DNA of 64,000 nucleotides from Psococerastis gibbosa (lineage: Eukaryota > Arthropoda > Insecta > Psocodea > Psocidae). The stretch is from the NCBI GenBank assembly GCA_963971405.1, contig OZ020490.1, positions 32,451,464 through 32,515,463 on the forward strand. The letters run 5' to 3'. The notes beneath the pieces are model-generated. The model worked only from the letters and a program-made list of their open reading frames with translations. It ran no database searches and was not told the DNA's origin. Positions 1 through 11,165 of the stretch are shown in pieces; positions within the stretch are counted from its first letter, which is position 1, and each line of letters opens with the position of its first letter. The position numbers were made by a program, and so were the translations under genes.

Positions 1-359
1 GTAACTTAACCGCGCTTTAACTAACACGTGGGAGCTTTTATTTCGCAAATTCGCCACATCTATACGTTAATGGAATATACTGTAAGGTATATAAGCTATA
101 GGGCCCTAAAAAGCCCGAAAGTCGTGTCCGAATCGAAAGGTTTGGGCAGGCTAGAGTTTTGTAGTCGAGCCAAATACTATTGTTACTGATCACAGAAATA
201 TAATGCATATATATCTGACCATATAAGACCAAATAATATTCGGCATTGTAGATGCACTCAATGAAACAGTTAGGGGCCAACATTATACTTATCTTTTGCC
301 AACAGATGACGTCACAGCCCAGATTTTTGCTTTCTAATTTATACGTTGTATAAGGAAAG
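1..359. other. No gene recognised
   Basis: AT-rich sequence with no ORF resembling a known protein and no splice-bounded exon that I could support. It precedes the first copy of dispersed repeat family Q. Confidence 0.4.
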
Positions 360-1560
360 CTTTGTGATGGTGAAACTTTTCCATTCCGAGATTTCAACGG
401 ATTTACACGTTTTGAGGTCCCAGGAACTCAAAAAAGTGGTTTTTACGGAATGTCTGTCTTTCTGTCTGTCGCTCTGTCTGTCGGTTCCTCGATTTCCGGG
501 CAAACTAGTCGGTCGGTTTTAAGAGTGTACACTCCGTAGGAACTTGACAACCCGAAATTTAATATTTTTTATTTTTTATTTAATTAACTAAGCTTGTTAT
601 TAAAGATTTGGCTCATCAAAGTTGTAGAAGACTACTTCATGCATCATATTTTAAGATATTTTTAATTTTCAAAATTGCCGTTTTTTCAGAAACATGCAAA
701 TATTTTATAAACAATAACTTTTCACGATTTTATAAAAAAAACTACGATTTCGAAAACTAAAAATACCTTTTTATATGATGCATGAAGTAGTCTTCTACAA
801 CTTTGATGAGTCAAATCTTATATAACATGCTTAGTTAATTAAATAAAAAATAAAAAGTGTTAAATTTCAAGCTGCCAAATTCCTACGGGCTGTACACTCT
901 TAATGAAATTTAGCATGTAGGTTTACAAAAATCATACCTCGGGACCACTTTTCTATTTTGGGCTAACTCAATTTGGAAGGTTTTATTCTCAAAAAACTCA
1001 AAAAAACGTCTAAAAAAATTATTTCTGAAAAATGGCTCCAACGATTTATTTAAAATTCGCATATATTGTAGTCGTTACTAATGTTGACAAAATGATAGTT
1101 TGCTTCTGGGGGTAAAAAAATAAAAATAACTAAATTTTAATGAAAAATTACTAAAAATAAGTTTTCTGCGAAACCTTTCTATCAATGATTTCTACCTTCA
1201 GACATGTTTTAGGTGTTAAATAGAGTAACCGGACAGGTTGCTTTCCCAAAAAACTATTTGGTTCTGCACAAAAAATAATTTTTTGAAAAAATGATAGAAA
1301 ATTTACGCTCAAATGCATTGCGTGCCCTGCCATTATTGCTGTGTGGTAATTAATTTGTTAGTCTGACCTATCTCTAGAATTTATCTCAGTTTCAGTGACG
1401 TCAGGTGGACAACCCCCCCCCCCTCCCCGAGATATCGGAAATTTGACCACTGGAAAGTTATTTACCATGAAATTAGTCATATATTCTCTATGTTGATAAA
1501 TTGGAAAGCATGTTCGAGTAAACTCTGACCGGTTCTTTGAATTGCAAATGAGTGACTATG
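360..1560 (-). repeat. Dispersed repeat family Q, interrupted copy
   Basis: This contains the motif string 'acacgttttgaggtcccagg' followed by GTCTGTC runs and 'caaactagtcgg'. The same order recurs in reverse orientation at 11590-12140 and 12190-12440, and in part at 46020-46380 and 63630-63700. The stretch with 'gttcgagtaaac' near 1515 also recurs near 46310. There is no coding potential; short ORFs through it are incidental. The copy is split by the TTAA-flanked element at 519-903. Confidence 0.75.
519..903. mobile_element. TTAA-flanked inverted-repeat MITE (piggyBac-like)
   Basis: The ends are near-perfect inverted repeats (TTAAGAGTGTACA on the left, TGTACACTCTTAA on the right), and inverted sequence continues inward around 'atgatgcatgaagtagtctt'. 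TTAA occurs at both borders (519-522 and 900-903). A TTAA target is the hallmark of piggyBac-type insertion; there is no transposase. Family Q sequence is continuous across the insertion. A half-copy lies near 8240-8395. Confidence 0.7.
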
Positions 1561-1589
1561 ATAATTTCCCTAAATGAGATACCTAGTTT

Positions 1590-1880
1590 TAAAAAAAAAA
1601 TGAATTAAACTCAACTTTTCAACAAACCAAAATTACCTTTTAAACATAATAGTCTCCTTAGTAACTTTGTAAAACTTGCTGTCACTCATTGTTAAAATTA
1701 ATAACTTTGTATAGTTTTACGTAATAAAATAAAATTAAAACATACACAACCGGTTTCGGCTCACGCCATCGTCAAGTGCGATTGAAAGTTATTAATTTTA
1801 ACAATGAGTTACCTTTTAAACTAACACACCATATGTGACCCCCCCCCCCTTTAAATTTCCCTCTGGATCCGCCTTTGGAC
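1590..1880. mobile_element. Decayed hAT-like MITE split by a second hairpin MITE
   Basis: The outer sequence matches the element at 19318-19496: 'caacttttcaac', 'accttttaaac', a C-run, then 'aaatttccctctggatccgcc'. It is interrupted at about 1687-1808 by a hairpin whose arms are CTCATTGTTAAAATTAATAA and its reverse complement, with an internal 'aaccggtttcggctcac' segment. No protein is encoded. Confidence 0.6.
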
Positions 1881-2320
1881 AATTAATACAAAGCTGCCAT
1901 ATGGAGAATGTCTCACTACAGGAAATTTCAACGCATTCTGAATGTATACAAAGCAGCAAATGGTATTCTATAGATCTTGCTTGTTTTAGAGGCAGAACAG
2001 TAACAGAACAACTTTCTCCCCCCCCCCCCCCTCTCTCTCTAGATCTCTCTCTAGTTACTGAACGTTCACTCAAAGGCTCATCACTGTTATTGCCCCATGT
2101 GCAAACTGCTCAAAAGGAAATTGGACGGCCCCAAATGCGCAGTCGACATTGGAAAGCATGTGTGTTGGGGCACAAAAACGAATAATTATACAGTATATAA
2201 TTTATTTTGATGTATATATATTCGGTCTACAACTACAATTGAAAGCTATATACAGCTAATTGCTAAGAAAAGTACTAAAAATTAGGCTACTCAATCATAT
2301 CAAACATATCAGTCGATGCC
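1881..2320. other. Unassigned, with C-run and CT-rich tract
   Basis: There is a 12-C run and a TCTC tract near 2020-2050. No gene or repeat family is recognised. Confidence 0.35.
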
Positions 2321-2326
2321 GACATA

Positions 2327-2725
2327 ATGTCAGGACATGGCGGCAACTATTCCCCCCATCACATAGCCATCCTCGGGCTACTGTGACTTCTCCTAGAGAA
2401 GCCTGCACCACCAGACTTGTCTCCACGCCCTCCAATTATGCCGATGCTTGGTCGGGGACTGCTTATTCGTTATATTCGCAGCTAAACACCATATCTGGTG
2501 CCTTTTCACTATCCTAGTCAGACATGTAGCGTAGTTGTACAGACTCTGGCTTTCACCCGAAAGGTTGTTGGTTCGAGTCCCACACTTGTTACATTCTCTA
2601 GCCATGTTTCGGAGGGCATGCAAAGCAGGAGGTCCCGGGTCTTCTTAGTTGACTGTAAGAGAGGGCTTTATAACCCTAACATCGATAGGATGGCTTTGTA
2701 ATGGAACAAAAATTCAAAATATATT
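2327..2725 (+). repeat. Repeat T followed directly by tRNA-derived SINE
   Basis: Repeat T ('ggcggcaactattcccccc' through 'atatctggtgccttttcac') recurs at 21139-21322 and, split by a LINE, at 56155-56860. At about 2521 it runs straight into SINE family 1. The SINE has an A-box-like 'gtagcgtagttgta' and a B-box-like 'ggttcgagtcc' about 40 bp apart, then the conserved body 'cggagggcatgcaaagcagg', ending in an A/T-rich tail. Box spacing fits a tRNA-derived pol III promoter. Confidence 0.75.
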
Positions 2726-2757
2726 TATTTATTTTTATTTTTGTTTATATTTTTAAA

Positions 2758-2932
2758 AAAGGTTAATTTGTGTACAAACAATTTAATGAATGTATCCGAT
2801 TAACCTCTTCAATCGCCTCACTAGGTCACCTAATAGGTACTTGTGTCGAGTTACGACACGTCTCCGATAGCAAGGTGTGTAGATACTCGCACAAGCACAA
2901 GCACGCTACCACCTTGCTACCGAAGTCGCTAA
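2758..2932 (-). repeat. SINE family 2 copy
   Basis: This is the reverse complement of the consensus seen at 7660, 22450 and 61330. On the minus strand it begins 'acttcggtagcaaggtggta' (A-box-like), followed by 'gcgagtatctacacac' and 'cgtgtcgtaactcgacacaa', and ends in 'taaattgtttgtac'. It is a short dispersed repeat of about 175 bp, probably tRNA-derived. Confidence 0.65.
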
Positions 2933-3582
2933 ATTTATAAAAAACTAATCCAAATACTCGGTAATCGTAAGGACTTTAAAAGCGTCTAGAACAATGACCA
3001 AAAATGCATACGGAGACAACACTAATAATGTACGAAAATCCGAGAGGTCATTGACATTGGGGAAAGTTCAATAGGCCACTACGTACAATAGCCTACTGTA
3101 CGTCCATAAAGAGATTTTTAAATAGTCCCATTGTACTCCACTATAATCATTCTTAAGCTATATTCCCACGGCGCGTGGCTCGTCGAGTCTCGTCCGAAGT
3201 TCGACTAACCTCGAGCCGTGCGGGCTTGTGGCTGTGAAGATCAATAGTCTCCAATAGTGCTCCAACGACGGGTGGTTTGTTTGAGATAAACGATGTTTTC
3301 GATAAACGAGACAATTGTCCGCGGCTTGCCGAGTGACAAGACGCTAGACTTCTTGACAAGCCTGTACAGACCATCAATGGCACGAGTCTCGGGCCGAGGC
3401 GAAACCACGCGTCTTGGGAACATAGATTTATATATTAAAGAAAAATTCAAACATTTTATTTTGAATAATAAAGAGCCTTATATAGCGTTGGCAGTGTGTT
3501 ATTTTTATACCAGCTGGCAGCTGCAAAACTTTTGATGTGTCAATGAACCTAAATAAATAGAGCGAGGGGGTGGGGGGGGGGG
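2933..3582. other. Unassigned spacer
   Basis: I see no gene. It ends in a G-run just before the satellite array. Confidence 0.35.
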
Positions 3583-5635
3583 TTAAAAGCTTTGAGGAGT
3601 TAATTTTACACACGGGTGCTGCTGCTGAGCGTTGCCTTTGATCTGCTTTTGAAACCTATAGGTTTGCCATAGCCATATCATTAGTTGGTGCCGAAATCGA
3701 TACTTGCAATAGTCCTGATTTAAACATTTCACCTTTCAGTGGCGAGGGGCCTATTGTACCTATTTGTATAAACAGCAATGGTACCAGTCATTAAAAGCTT
3801 TATAGAGTTAATTTCACACACGGGTACTGCTGCTGAGCGTTGCCTTTGATCTGCTTTTGAAACGTACAAATTTGTCATAGCCATATCATTATAAACTCAT
3901 TTCAACCGAAATCGATAGGCTACTTGCAATCGTGCTGATTTAAACATTTTACCTTTTAGAGGCAGAGGTTATTGTAACCCTTCAAAATTTTGTTAAAATT
4001 GTGTATAAACAGCGATAGTACTAATCATTAAAAGCTTTAAGGATTTAATTTTATACGCGGGTACTTCAGCTTAGAGTTGCCTTTGATCTGCTTTTGCAAC
4101 GTACAAATTTGTCATATTCATATCATTATAAAGTCGTTTCAACCGAAATCTATAGGCTACTTGCAATAGTGCTGATTTAAACATTTTACCTTTTAGAGGC
4201 AGAGGTTATTGTAACCCTTCAAAATTTTGTTAAAATTGTGTATAAACAGCGATAGTACTAATCATTAAAAGCTTTAAGGAGTTAATTTTATACGCGGGTA
4301 CTTCAGCTTAGAGTTGCCTTTGATCTGCTTTTGCAACGTACAAATTTGTCATATTCATATCATTATAAAGTCGTTTCAACCGAAATCGATAGGCTACTTG
4401 CAATAGTGCTGATTTAAACATTTTACCTTTTAGAGGCAGAGGTTATTGTAACCCTTCAAAATTTTGTTAAAATTGTGTATAAACAGCGATAGTACTAATC
4501 ATTAAAAGCTTTAAGGAGTTAATTTTATACGCGGGTACTTCAGCTTAGAGTTGCCTTTGATCTGCTTTTGCAACGTACAAATTTGTCATATTCATATCAT
4601 TATAAAGTCGTTTCAACCGAAATCGATAGGCTACTTGCAATAGTGCTGATTTAAACATTTTACCTTTTAGAGGCAGAGGTTATTGTAACCCTTCAAAATT
4701 TTGTTAAAATTGTGTATAAACAGCGATAGTACTAATAATTAAAAACTTTATGGAGTTAATTTCACACGCGGGCACTTCAGCTTAGAGTTGCCTTTGATCT
4801 ACTTACTTACTTCTTAGTACAGGGCTTCCAGCTCAGGTGATGCCGACTGCCTGATGTCTCAGAAATGCCCTTGACGCTAGTGCCCACATGTTCGGAGTGC
4901 ACAGGATCTTTTGATGTGCGCCCTCCTTTTGTCCAAACCTGATCCCGTAGTTTGTCCCGTAGTGTGCATGGGGCCGTGCACTGCAGGAGAATGTGTTCTA
5001 GTGTTTCATTAGCTAGACTGCATGCACGGCATACTGGAGATTCGATTAGATGAAAACGGTGTAGGTATTCATTGGTAGTAATGTGGCCTGTTCTTGCTCT
5101 AGCAGCAAGGGATGCAACGCTTCTGCTTATCCCGCGATACTGTACTGCTGATCTGCTTTTGCAACGTACAAATTTGTCATATTCATATCATTATAAAGTC
5201 GTTTCAACCGAAATCGATAGGCTACTTACATTACAATATCTACATTACTTGCTAAACCATAGTTCTGATTTAAACATCTTACTCCTGTCTCCACTGCTAT
5301 AATTTGTATAACCAGCAATGGTACCAATCATTATAAGCTTTAAGGAGTTAATTTCACACACGGGTACTTCCTGCTGAGCCTTGACTTTCATCTGCTTTGA
5401 AACCTAGAGATTTGGCACAGCCATATCATTAAAGTAGTTTCTTCAAAAAGAAGAAAAAGAAGAAAAATATAATGTACCGGCATCATTAGCTGGTGCCAAA
5501 ATCGATACTTGCAATAGTCCTGATTTAATTATTTAACCTTTTAGAGGCGGGGGGGGGGGCGGGCTATTATTGTACCCCGCAAAATTCTGCTTTAATTTTG
5601 TTTCAACACTGATGGTAATAAACATTAATGCAACT
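3583..5635. repeat. 237-bp satellite array, interrupted by a LINE
   Basis: The phrase 'attaaaagctt' recurs at 3790, 4027, 4264, 4501 and 4738, an exact spacing of 237 bp. Each unit holds 'cctttgatctgcttttg', 'tcatatcattataaag', 'aaccgaaatcgatagg' and 'acattttaccttttagagg'. The three central units are almost identical. More diverged units occur at 3583-3790 and 5329-5635. The fifth unit is split by the LINE fragment at 4801-5148. Confidence 0.92.
4801..5148 (-). mobile_element. 5'-truncated LINE (3' end of ORF2)
   Basis: On the minus strand this encodes the C-terminal end of a LINE ORF2, including 'RTGHITTNEYLHRF' and a C-x2-C...H...C knuckle ('CRACSLANETLEHILLQC'), as in jockey/I-type elements. 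It ends in a (TAAG)n-like tail at 4801-4815. The satellite hexamer TGATCT occurs at both junctions (4795-4800 and 5149-5154), consistent with a target-site duplication. The insertion is younger than the satellite unit it interrupts. Confidence 0.85.
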
Positions 5636-5704
5636 TATAGGTATAAAACTTATCTCATTTTTTTCCCTCGATACCGCAACCATTTAATAATAATAATCAG
5701 ATTA

Positions 5705-5930
5705 TGGGTATGTGCTTGCCGGCCGCCTTACCAAGTTGAATCCAGCGGACCAGAGCAGGTTCAAAGCTGCAGATAACTTGGTCGTGTGCACTGTGCCGGT
5801 AGGGAAACATGGTAGGACTTGTCCTGGTCCCCTCCGAACTAATCGTGTAACTTCACTGTGTTTCCCAAGTGGTTCGGAATCCGCAATAATCAGGAGGTCC
5901 CCTGTCCTATGGGCCCACACTATGGCCTGG
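5705..5930 (-). repeat. Dispersed repeat family R, partial copy
   Basis: It contains 'ccaagtggttcggaatcc' and 'aacatggtaggacttgtcct', which in either orientation also mark 9780-9985, 23060-23830, 24775-24965, 49380-49600, 53480-53600 and 60345-60615. It has no coding potential. Confidence 0.7.
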
Positions 5931-5943
5931 GACTGTGTCCAAC

Positions 5944-6227
5944 CAGACGCGGATCTACGGGGGGGCTATGGGGGCTGTAGCCCCCCCCCCCATTAGGGTC
6001 CTCAAAATGCGTAAAACCCCACTATTTCAGTCCTATTTTTCACTAATTTTCTCCCGGGGGAGACCCCCCCCGGCCCCCCTTGTGCTCGATTGTATTCATT
6101 ACCTATAATACAGAACCCTTCTTGCTCTGAAAATGCGTAAAACCCCAATATTTCGGGCCTATTTTTCAAAAACAATTCGAAATTTAATCTTAGCCCCCTC
6201 CTTGGTCTCATTCTAGATCCGCGCCTG
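5944..6227. mobile_element. hAT-like MITE with perfect 8-bp TSD
   Basis: Termini are CAGACGCGGATCTA and TAGATCCGCGCCTG. They are flanked by exact 8-bp duplications TGTCCAAC at 5936-5943 and 6228-6235. The interior has long G and C runs and two copies of 'aaaatgcgtaaaacccca', a phrase also seen in the 37.4-kb tandem repeats. An 8-bp target duplication and CAG-type ends are typical of the hAT superfamily. No transposase is present. Confidence 0.85.
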
Positions 6228-6235
6228 TGTCCAAC

Positions 6236-6690
6236 CATACTACTACTAAAAAAAAATGGGTATGTGCTTAAATTTCTGTCGTACGCTAAATCAATGGAAG
6301 AAGCAGGGAGGTTAAAAACTCAAGCAGAAACCCACAAATACAAAACTGGAAACCAACAGATCATGAACAAACCAATCAGAACGGAGAAATACTGAAAAGC
6401 TGCTTCTGTAACAGCAATAAAGCTTTATAACAAGCTTATATACTTCTCATGCCTGGCTTCTTCCAATGATACCGTACAAAATAAAACAAAGAAAATCTTA
6501 TAAATACGTTTTACCACTCTTACGAAGAAGTCTGTAATGGTACCAATTTCCTGGGTCTCTGAAAATAGTTAATAATTGTTCGTTCATTTATCTGTTCCTT
6601 CTCTCGTGGGCCAGCGACAGCCATATGTACCTACACATCCTAATGCCTGTACCTGTATATTTATGACGAGTTTACCTCTTACAGCAATAT
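6236..6690. other. Unassigned spacer
   Basis: No gene or known repeat is recognised. Confidence 0.35.
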
Positions 6691-6694
6691 TAAA

Positions 6695-7262
6695 TAAATA
6701 AATAAGGACTTTTTATTGTTTCTATTACTAAGCCAACCTAGCGGAGTTAGGGCTATAAAACCCTCTCTTAGGCGCCCTTTCCACCGACCGGCTAAGGCTA
6801 TTTACAAAAACGGTGACGTGGTAGCAGACATTCAAGACTTAGTTGGCGTTTCCACCGACCTCGCATTGCAGAATGCCAATGACATTGACGGAAATTAGAA
6901 TTTTTCTTTTTATAGAAATCTATTAAAATGTTTGTCCTTAACATATCCCATGAAGCCATTTTTTAATTTTAGTTTGTTTGTTTGTGATTTTACTGTATGA
7001 TCATTGATCAATTTTAACTATGGCCTAGAGTAAAATAAACATTTCCGTCAATTCTGCAATGCGAGGCCGGTGGAAACCCCGCCTAAGTCTTGAATGTCTG
7101 CTACCACGTCACCGTTTTTGTAAATAGCCCTAGCCGGTCGGTGGAATGGGCGCCTTACACTCAACTAAGAAAGCCCGGGACCGCCTGCTTTACATGCCTT
7201 CCGAAGCATGGCCAGAAAAAGTAGCCAGTGAAAGTCAGAATCCGTACCACTACGCTACATGT
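6695..7262 (-). repeat. SINE family 1 copy, reverse, split by a MITE
   Basis: The SINE tail ('aataaggactttttattg') and body ('ctagcggagttagggctat') lie left of the MITE. The rest of the body ('ccgggaccgcctgctttaca') and the reverse A-box ('ccactacgctacatgtcc') lie right of it. Joining the two flanks at the TTA target gives continuous SINE sequence. Confidence 0.8.
6771..7154. mobile_element. Composite GGCG-type palindromic MITE (element within element)
   Basis: The outer ends GGCGCCCTTTCCACCGACCG and its inverted partner are flanked by TTA on both sides (6768-6770, 7155-7157). The outer arms hold 'ggtgacgtggtagcagacat'. A second element with ends GGCGTTTCCACCGACCTCGC and GGAAACCCCGCC sits in the centre of the outer palindrome. 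A near-copy with the same nesting occurs at 49746-50131. The 3-bp TTA target fits PIF/Harbinger-type insertion (inference). Confidence 0.8.
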
Positions 7263-7442
7263 CCTGTGTGATGGGTTGATGTATATTTTTGGGGCATGTT
7301 GCTGACTACAACATCTCAAAAGGAGCAGTCGTCGTGAAATAGTATCATCTGCCTATGCTGAGGCCTACACCCTTATTATATTATATTATATTCATACCAA
7401 CAGAAATTACAATTTAATACTAGTAAAACAAATACTCCAAGG

Positions 7443-7589
7443 TAAGGCCGTGCCCAGGTTTTTGTTTCAGAGGGGTTACAAATGTTTTTTTTTTATTTTA
7501 TTAATGAAAGTCCATTCTATTCAGTGTGCAACCCTTCTATTTCGGAGGGGGTTCGAACCCCTTGGACCATCCCCCTGGGCAAGGCCTTG
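7443..7589. mobile_element. hAT-like MITE (AAGGCCGTGCC ends)
   Basis: Ends are TAAGGCCGTGCCCAGG and CCTGGGCAAGGCCTTG. The flanking 8-mers are CTCCAAGG (7435-7442) and CTTCAAGG (7590-7597), an 8-bp target duplication with one change. It is related to the elements at 13290 and 27671. Confidence 0.7.
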
Positions 7590-7659
7590 CTTCAAGGCAA
7601 TATGTGGCTTGACGTGTTGGTTAAAAGAGGGAAATACACGATATCGATTGATTGAATTT

Positions 7660-7850
7660 GACTACTTGTACATTTATGGCGACTTCGGTGACAAGGTGGT
7701 AGCTTGCTTGTATTGTGCGAGTCTCTACACACCTTGCAATCGGAGACGTGTCGTAACTCGGCACAAGTACCTATTAGGTTTCTCTTAGTGAGGCGATTGA
7801 AGAGGTTAATCTGATACATTAAATTGTTTGTACGCGATTAACCTTTTTTT
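7660..7850 (+). repeat. SINE family 2 copy
   Basis: Forward copy beginning near 'gcgacttcggtgacaaggtg' and ending near 'ttgtacgcgattaacc'. It is the same family as 2758, 19630, 22450 and 61330. Confidence 0.65.
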
Positions 7851-9230
7851 TAATAATAATGATAATAATATAAAAAATTATGACAATTTTAACTCTTACA
7901 GTAACCATAGTGATTCAGGTGAATAGTTTTGTACTTTGAGAAAGCTTGTACGTGCTATACCTTATATACTTTAATTATATATATATATATATTTAATTTA
8001 AATAAATAAATAAAATAAATACCTAATCATTTATTTATAAGCAAACAGGCCTAAAAGTCCAATAACTAAGGAAGTTATTAAAATATTGGTTCATTTCAGT
8101 CGCACAAGACTAATTTAAACATCATATAATCGGGTATTAGTAATTTTTGGTTTTGTAGTTCTTTACATGGCAGGTAGGTCTATCTAATTTATTTTACATG
8201 AAATTTTAGACCTCAATCATTTTTATGAAAAAGCTACTACGGTAACAAAAATTAAAAATACCCTTTTATAAGAAGCGTGAAATAGTCTTCTACAACTTAA
8301 ATGATCAAATTCTTCAATATTTAGCTTTGTTACTTGAACAAAAAATAAGAAGACTGTGATTTTGGGGTCCCTATTTCCTACGAGACGCACAGTCTAGTGA
8401 TAATAATATATATTTTTTCCACGTATTGTAATGTAAATTATTGAAGGAAATAAAAATGTAATTGAATATCATTCAAATAGAGCAGGCGCTCATATTACCA
8501 AAAAAATTGGGAAAGATATAATAAATACAAACTTTCTCATGGGTAAATTATTTACTGGGATGGTTCAATAGGTAGGGCCTAAAATTCTTTTAAACCTAAT
8601 TTGCAGTACCTAGATGTAATACACATCAGGATTTATTATAGATGAAATACTACACATAAATTAACATTGCTTCAGGCAAGAAGAAAATGAACATTTACAG
8701 CAAAAGGTTTTCTTTCATGCAGGCCTTACGTCGTTACACATTTTTATTTGTTTGGGGCACCGGAACGGGAAAATAATTTATTTCGTCAAAATTACTCAAC
8801 TGCCATTTTTGCACAAATAATAAAAAATATAAAAATAGCCTAATTAAATAAAATTTCAAAAATAATAAAAATAAAAAATTAGAAAGCTCTGCTATATCGT
8901 ACATAAAACTACAAAATACGATAAAGTAGGCTACAACATACCGTATATGTGAACATATAATAATATATGAGAATATCTACGCTGCATTTCTAATGCAGAA
9001 CAAAAAATTTGTAGGAGACCCGGTTTCAAACCCTTGACTCAGCCAAACCGCAGCAGCGTGTTAAACCATACATCAATTAGTTAAAGCCGTTACTTACAAA
9101 GTTGTGAGAAGTGCGTAATCCAAGTCACGAATTTGCGGTGCCGCGGAGACACAACAGCGCTACGTCCTGTTGCTGAATGCTGACTTAGCCAGGGTCGCGC
9201 GCTGGGCCCCCGCGCCTGCGTGCAGGAACG
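7851..9230. other. AT-rich spacer with half of a MITE
   Basis: No gene is recognised. About 8240-8395 resembles one arm of the TTAA MITE at 519-903 ('gaaatagtcttctacaactt', then 'cctacgagacgcacagtct'). There is an (AT)n tract near 7975. Confidence 0.4.
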
Positions 9231-9985
9231 CAGGCCATTCGCTCACTCCAAACCGAGCCTGAATAAATTCAGCAGCTGCGACATCCCTTGGAATGAAGAC
9301 CTCCAGGAGTCAAATTGCCCCCCCGAATAGTAGATTCCTAATATATTTTTGGTCATAGGTTTTTATTGGGGTGTCTGTCAGACCAGATGGATCACCGGCC
9401 ATTATCTCGCTCCAAATAGAGCCTGAATAAATTCAGTACCTGAGACATGGCTTGGAATGAAGATCTCCATGATTCGTCTTGCCTCCCAATAGCATTGTAT
9501 TGATGGTTTGTTTTCCAACGCCTGCTTTCAGCATTTCTGCTTTTAAGCAACCCTGTCAGCCTGGCGATGGGAGTGAGTCTGTTTCTTAACTAGAGGCACC
9601 CTAAGGTTAAACTCCTTATTATTTAATTAATTAATTATTGTTTTTTGTTTTTCCAACGCATCCTTTCAGCATTTCTGCTTTTAAGCAACCTTGTCAGCCT
9701 GGCAGGGGAAGTGAGTTCCCTAACTTGAGACCCCCTAAGGGCAGACTCCTTTATCTCGGGGAGAAGGGGAGTTGACTGACAGGGTGGACCTCCTGATTAT
9801 AGTGGATTCCGAACCACTTGGGGAACATGGTAAAGTCAAACGATAAATTCGGAGGTGACCAGGACGTAGACTGTCTGGACATAGTGTCAGCCCGTTATCA
9901 TGTCCCACCATGTTCCCCTGCCAACTCTGAGGTTTACTGTAGTTTGGAACAGGCTCTGTTCTGTTGGATTTCACTTGTTATGGCC
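9231..9985 (+). repeat. Repeat family R with internal duplications
   Basis: A block of about 85 bp ('gagcctgaataaattcag') occurs near 9255 and again near 9420. A block of about 138 bp ('ttccaacgc..tttcagcattt') occurs near 9515 and again near 9653. The right part ('ggtggacctcctgattatag', 'gaaccacttggggaacatgg') is the standard family R sequence. No protein is encoded. Confidence 0.7.
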
Positions 9986-10105
9986 GTTGGCAAAAGAAGA
10001 ACATCCTGGTTGAAAACCCTGAGGCAGTTTGGCAAGAGCACGACTTCCCTTTTGAGAGCAGCAGTTTCCAAGGTCCAAATTGCCATGATGATTGCCAATT
10101 ACATT
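9978..10105 (+). mobile_element. LINE ORF2 C-terminal tail (RTE-like)
   Basis: A short frame reads 'KRRTSWLKTLRQFGKSTTS' then '[14 protein letters not shown]'. This C-terminal signature is shared with the longer LINE piece at 51700-52240 and the tails at 58840-58930 and 61545-61700. Only the last 40 or so residues are present, so it is a dead 5'-truncated copy. Confidence 0.65.
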
Positions 10106-10786
10106 ATATAATTATATTTATATAATTTATATAATTATTTTTATATAATTATATAATTTATATAGTTATATTATTGTGCATACTTAATGCAGCCAATTGA
10201 AGAAGGATCTATGCACGGTCAGGTCATGGAGGGTCTTCTTACAAAATTTCCATAAGTATGGGGAAGAGCTTTTCTCTCTAATCTCCAAGCCCATGCAACA
10301 AGGGCAATTTCACGGCTAGAGTTGTAAATTACAATACATAAACCGATTATACTAAGATACTAAGTACTATGTATACTTTTTGGTTTACTTTAGAAACATT
10401 TCGAAACAACAGAGCAAGTATGACTGCTTATGACATGCATAGTTCGGATGCTACCTGTCTTAAACTAGACAGAAGCTGTATCGGAAGTGATGATATTGAA
10501 TGGTTATTGAAGTTACAGAGCTTTCAATTCGCACGGCTAGAGATTACAAACTTGTCAAAAAGAGAGAAACTTGTGGTTATTTGAACATGATGTATACAAG
10601 TTAGTAGGCTACGCTATGTCTCAGCAACTTTATGTTTAAGTTCGTGTAAGCTATACACAACCCCTAAACTTTGTAGTAGTTGCGAAGGCTATTTTATTAG
10701 TTTCAACTTGTACTGTATGTTAAGCTTGCATCATTTTGATCCAACTTGTGTGTCTGTGGGGTTTGGCATTGTGTAATACCTCATAA
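10106..10786. other. AT-rich spacer
   Basis: It begins with a dense TATAATTATAT tract. The 71-codon ORF at 10369-10584 has no recognisable domain and no supporting splice sites. Nothing can be assigned. Confidence 0.4.
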
Positions 10787-11165
10787 CTAAGAAACCTCCC
10801 CGTGTGGCGGATAGGGGAGCTCTCCGCAGGGACTTGTCACTAATGGGTACCTGGGAAATAAAATAGCAGGGGTGGGCCAAAATCTGAAGGGTAGTGTCAA
10901 TGGCCCCGAAGGCGGAAGAGAATGCCTAGAAACATTCCAACGGCGGAGGAGGCAGAAGAACGCGACCAAACCAGCTTGCTGCCTTGCGAGAAGAGGAGGG
11001 ATCGAGGGGGATCTGGCGACCCCTGGCGTCGATGACTGGCGAAGAAGAGCGCAGGACCGCGCAGGCTGGCGTGAAGCAGCAGAGCCGGCCAAGGCCCTTC
11101 ACGGGCCCTAGCGCCGCCAAGGAGCAAGTAAGAAACTCTTCAGTTGGCCAGAGAAATACCATATA
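10787..11165 (+). mobile_element. LINE ORF2 C-terminal fragment
   Basis: The plus frame contains 'LATPGVDDWRRRAQDRAGWR' followed by 'AKALHGP', the usual C-terminal end of an RTE-like endonuclease-reverse transcriptase ORF. The same motif type is seen in the LINE at 23100-23767 ('DRAEWRGIVRAAKSPHG'). Composition is clearly more GC-rich than the surroundings. Confidence 0.65.

Noticed and set aside
2521-2600. Functional tRNA gene
   Set aside because: A- and B-box-like motifs are present, but the same unit recurs many times with a shared non-tRNA body, and the flanks do not form an acceptor stem; it is a SINE.
3583-4790. CRISPR-like or rDNA-spacer array
   Set aside because: Units are 237 bp, repeat head to tail without spacers, and have no rRNA similarity that I can recognise.
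10369-10584. 71-codon plus-strand ORF as a gene
   Set aside because: No domain, AT-rich context, no splice or promoter support; compatible with chance.
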